This document shows, piece after piece, positions 25,749 through 26,726 of a DNA stretch of 26,726 nucleotides. The notes beneath the pieces were generated by a model. The model made no database searches. It saw only the letters and a program-made list of their open reading frames with translations, and was not told where the DNA came from. Each line of letters opens with the position of its first letter. The stretch's first letter is position 1. Origin of the DNA: Gammaproteobacteria bacterium (GTDB lineage: Bacteria > Pseudomonadota > Gammaproteobacteria > Enterobacterales > Kangiellaceae); the NCBI GenBank assembly GCA_013372875.1, contig JABXIW010000093.1:1-26726 (forward strand), read 5' to 3'. The translations under genes and the position numbers were made by a program.

Positions 25749-26726
25749 CTACTTCACCAAAAAATGCTTAACGAACTCAGAGATTTTTACCATATCGTCA
25801 ACGGCGATGAACTCTTCAGTGGTGTGCACTTTAGCCATACCCGTAGATAGGTTAACGGTTGTCAGACCTTTCTTGTTGAAGTTGTTCGCATCGCTGCCGC
25901 CGCCAGTGCCTTTCGTGAACGCTTCGATACCCATATCTGCAAACGCCGCTTTGATTGCGGTTACGTGCGCGTTGTCTTCTTCGATAACAAAGGCGTCGTA
26001 CGCGCGGCTAGATTCGATTTCGACTTCTGCGCCATGTTTTTCGCATACCGACTCAAATGTTGAAATCATGTGGTTGACTTGGGCTTCTAGTTTCTCTCCA
26101 TTTAGAGAGCGAGCTTCAGCAACGATTTTAAGCTCTGGCATCACAATGTTGGTCGCCTGACCACCGTTGACCATACCGATGTTCGCTGTGGTTTCTTCGT
26201 CGATGCGAAGCAGTTTCATTTGGTTGATTGCGTCTGCCGCAACCATGATCGCGCTGATGCCTTCTTCCGGCGCAAGACCTGCATGTGCAGGGCGGCCTTT
26301 GATGGTTGCGACGATCTTTTGTTGGCCCGGAGCAGCTGTTACGATAGTTCCAATTGGGCCACCTGTGTCCAGTACGATCGCTTCTGTTGAGGTTACGTGA
26401 GACATATCGAAGTATTCAGAACCGAACAGGCCACCTTCTTCATGTACAGTGAACGCCAATTCGAGCGTTTTGTGTTCTAGGTTTTCAGCTTGGATGCAGC
26501 GCACTGCTTCCATGATGGCAGCGATGCCAGATTTGTCGTCACCGCCAAGAATGGTGTTGCCTTTCGAGCGGATGATACCGTCTTCGATGATCGGCTCGAT
26601 ACCAATGCCCGGCGTTACCGTATCCATGTGACAGCTCATTAGGATTGAGCCTTCTTTTTTCCCTTCTAAACGTGCGTACACGTTGAAGCCATTAGAAATG
26701 TGTTCTGGTACAGGAAGTTTGTGAAC
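25749..26726 (-). CDS. Peptidase T-like M20 family metallopeptidase (partial, 5' end outside window)
   Basis: The frame is open to the window edge, so the true start is upstream and 325 residues are visible; the apparent GTG start at 26681 is internal. The M20 di-metal site is present: SCHMDTV (His, Asp), GGDDKSG (Asp), HEEGG (Glu pair), VLDTGG (Asp) and a late His in KVHTTEEF. The dimerisation-domain sequence GRPAHAGLAPEEG is also typical. This matches the PepT-like group, related to tripeptidase T. It would act in the cytosol. Its position beside opp suggests it may trim imported peptides, but it has its own terminator and the operator-like site is downstream of it, so co-regulation is not shown. 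Confidence 0.9.
   Translation of the reverse strand, partial: VHKLPVPEHISNGFNVYARLEGKKEGSILMSCHMDTVTPGIGIEPIIEDGIIRSKGNTILGGDDKSGIAAIMEAVRCIQAENLEHKTLELAFTVHEEGGLFGSEYFDMSHVTSTEAIVLDTGGPIGTIVTAAPGQQKIVATIKGRPAHAGLAPEEGISAIMVAADAINQMKLLRIDEETTANIGMVNGGQATNIVMPELKIVAEARSLNGEKLEAQVNHMISTFESVCEKHGAEVEIESSRAYDAFVIEEDNAHVTAIKAAFADMGIEAFTKGTGGGSDANNFNKKGLTTVNLSTGMAKVHTTEEFIAVDDMVKISEFVKHFLVK

Overview
The window looks like part of a Vibrio chromosome, most likely from the V. alginolyticus / V. parahaemolyticus / V. harveyi group. The main reason is an 814-residue M9A collagenase with the architecture of secreted Vibrio collagenases. The Opp transporter proteins also read like gammaproteobacterial orthologues. 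I see no rRNA, tRNA, CRISPR array, transposase or phage gene, so it reads as a stable metabolic region rather than a mobile island.

Layout. (1) Positions 1-2117: the 3' tail of an unidentified plus-strand gene, a bidirectional terminator, and an overlapping minus-strand pair made of an S41/PDZ lipoprotein protease and a small lipoprotein. (2) 2412-3875, minus: an HTH protein of unknown role directly downstream of a GntR/FCD regulator. (3) 4043-14502: a two-directional 4-hydroxyproline locus. The minus arm carries 4-hydroxyproline 2-epimerase and 2-oxoglutarate semialdehyde dehydrogenase. The plus arm carries a FAD-dependent D-hydroxyproline dehydrogenase, a periplasmic binding protein, an ornithine cyclodeaminase/mu-crystallin family reductase, a DHDPS-family deaminase, and the ATPase and two permeases of a PotABC-like importer. 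(4) 14612-15061: a small unknown minus-strand gene. (5) 15360-17804: the secreted collagenase. (6) 18052-25481, minus: oppABCDF followed by a three-domain Xaa-Pro aminopeptidase. (7) 25749 to the window edge: an incomplete M20 PepT-like peptidase.

Taken together the genes describe a route from collagen to the TCA cycle. Collagenase cuts extracellular collagen, Opp imports the peptides, and the cytosolic Xaa-Pro aminopeptidase (perhaps with the PepT-like enzyme) trims proline/hydroxyproline peptides. Free trans-4-hydroxy-L-proline, from those peptides or from the PotABC-like importer, is then converted by epimerase, D-hydroxyproline dehydrogenase, deaminase and semialdehyde dehydrogenase to 2-oxoglutarate. 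The enzyme families are clear from the sequence; the substrates of the two transporters are inferred.

The main regulatory signal is a 12-bp palindrome, ATTGTATACAAT. It is perfect in the divergent epimerase/dehydrogenase promoter (6656-6667). Copies with one mismatch lie before the GntR gene (3900), the binding-protein gene (7975) and the deaminase gene (10232), and a copy with two mismatches lies in the opp promoter (25525). This suggests that one regulator, probably the local GntR protein, controls both hydroxyproline catabolism and peptide uptake. I found no copy before the collagenase gene.
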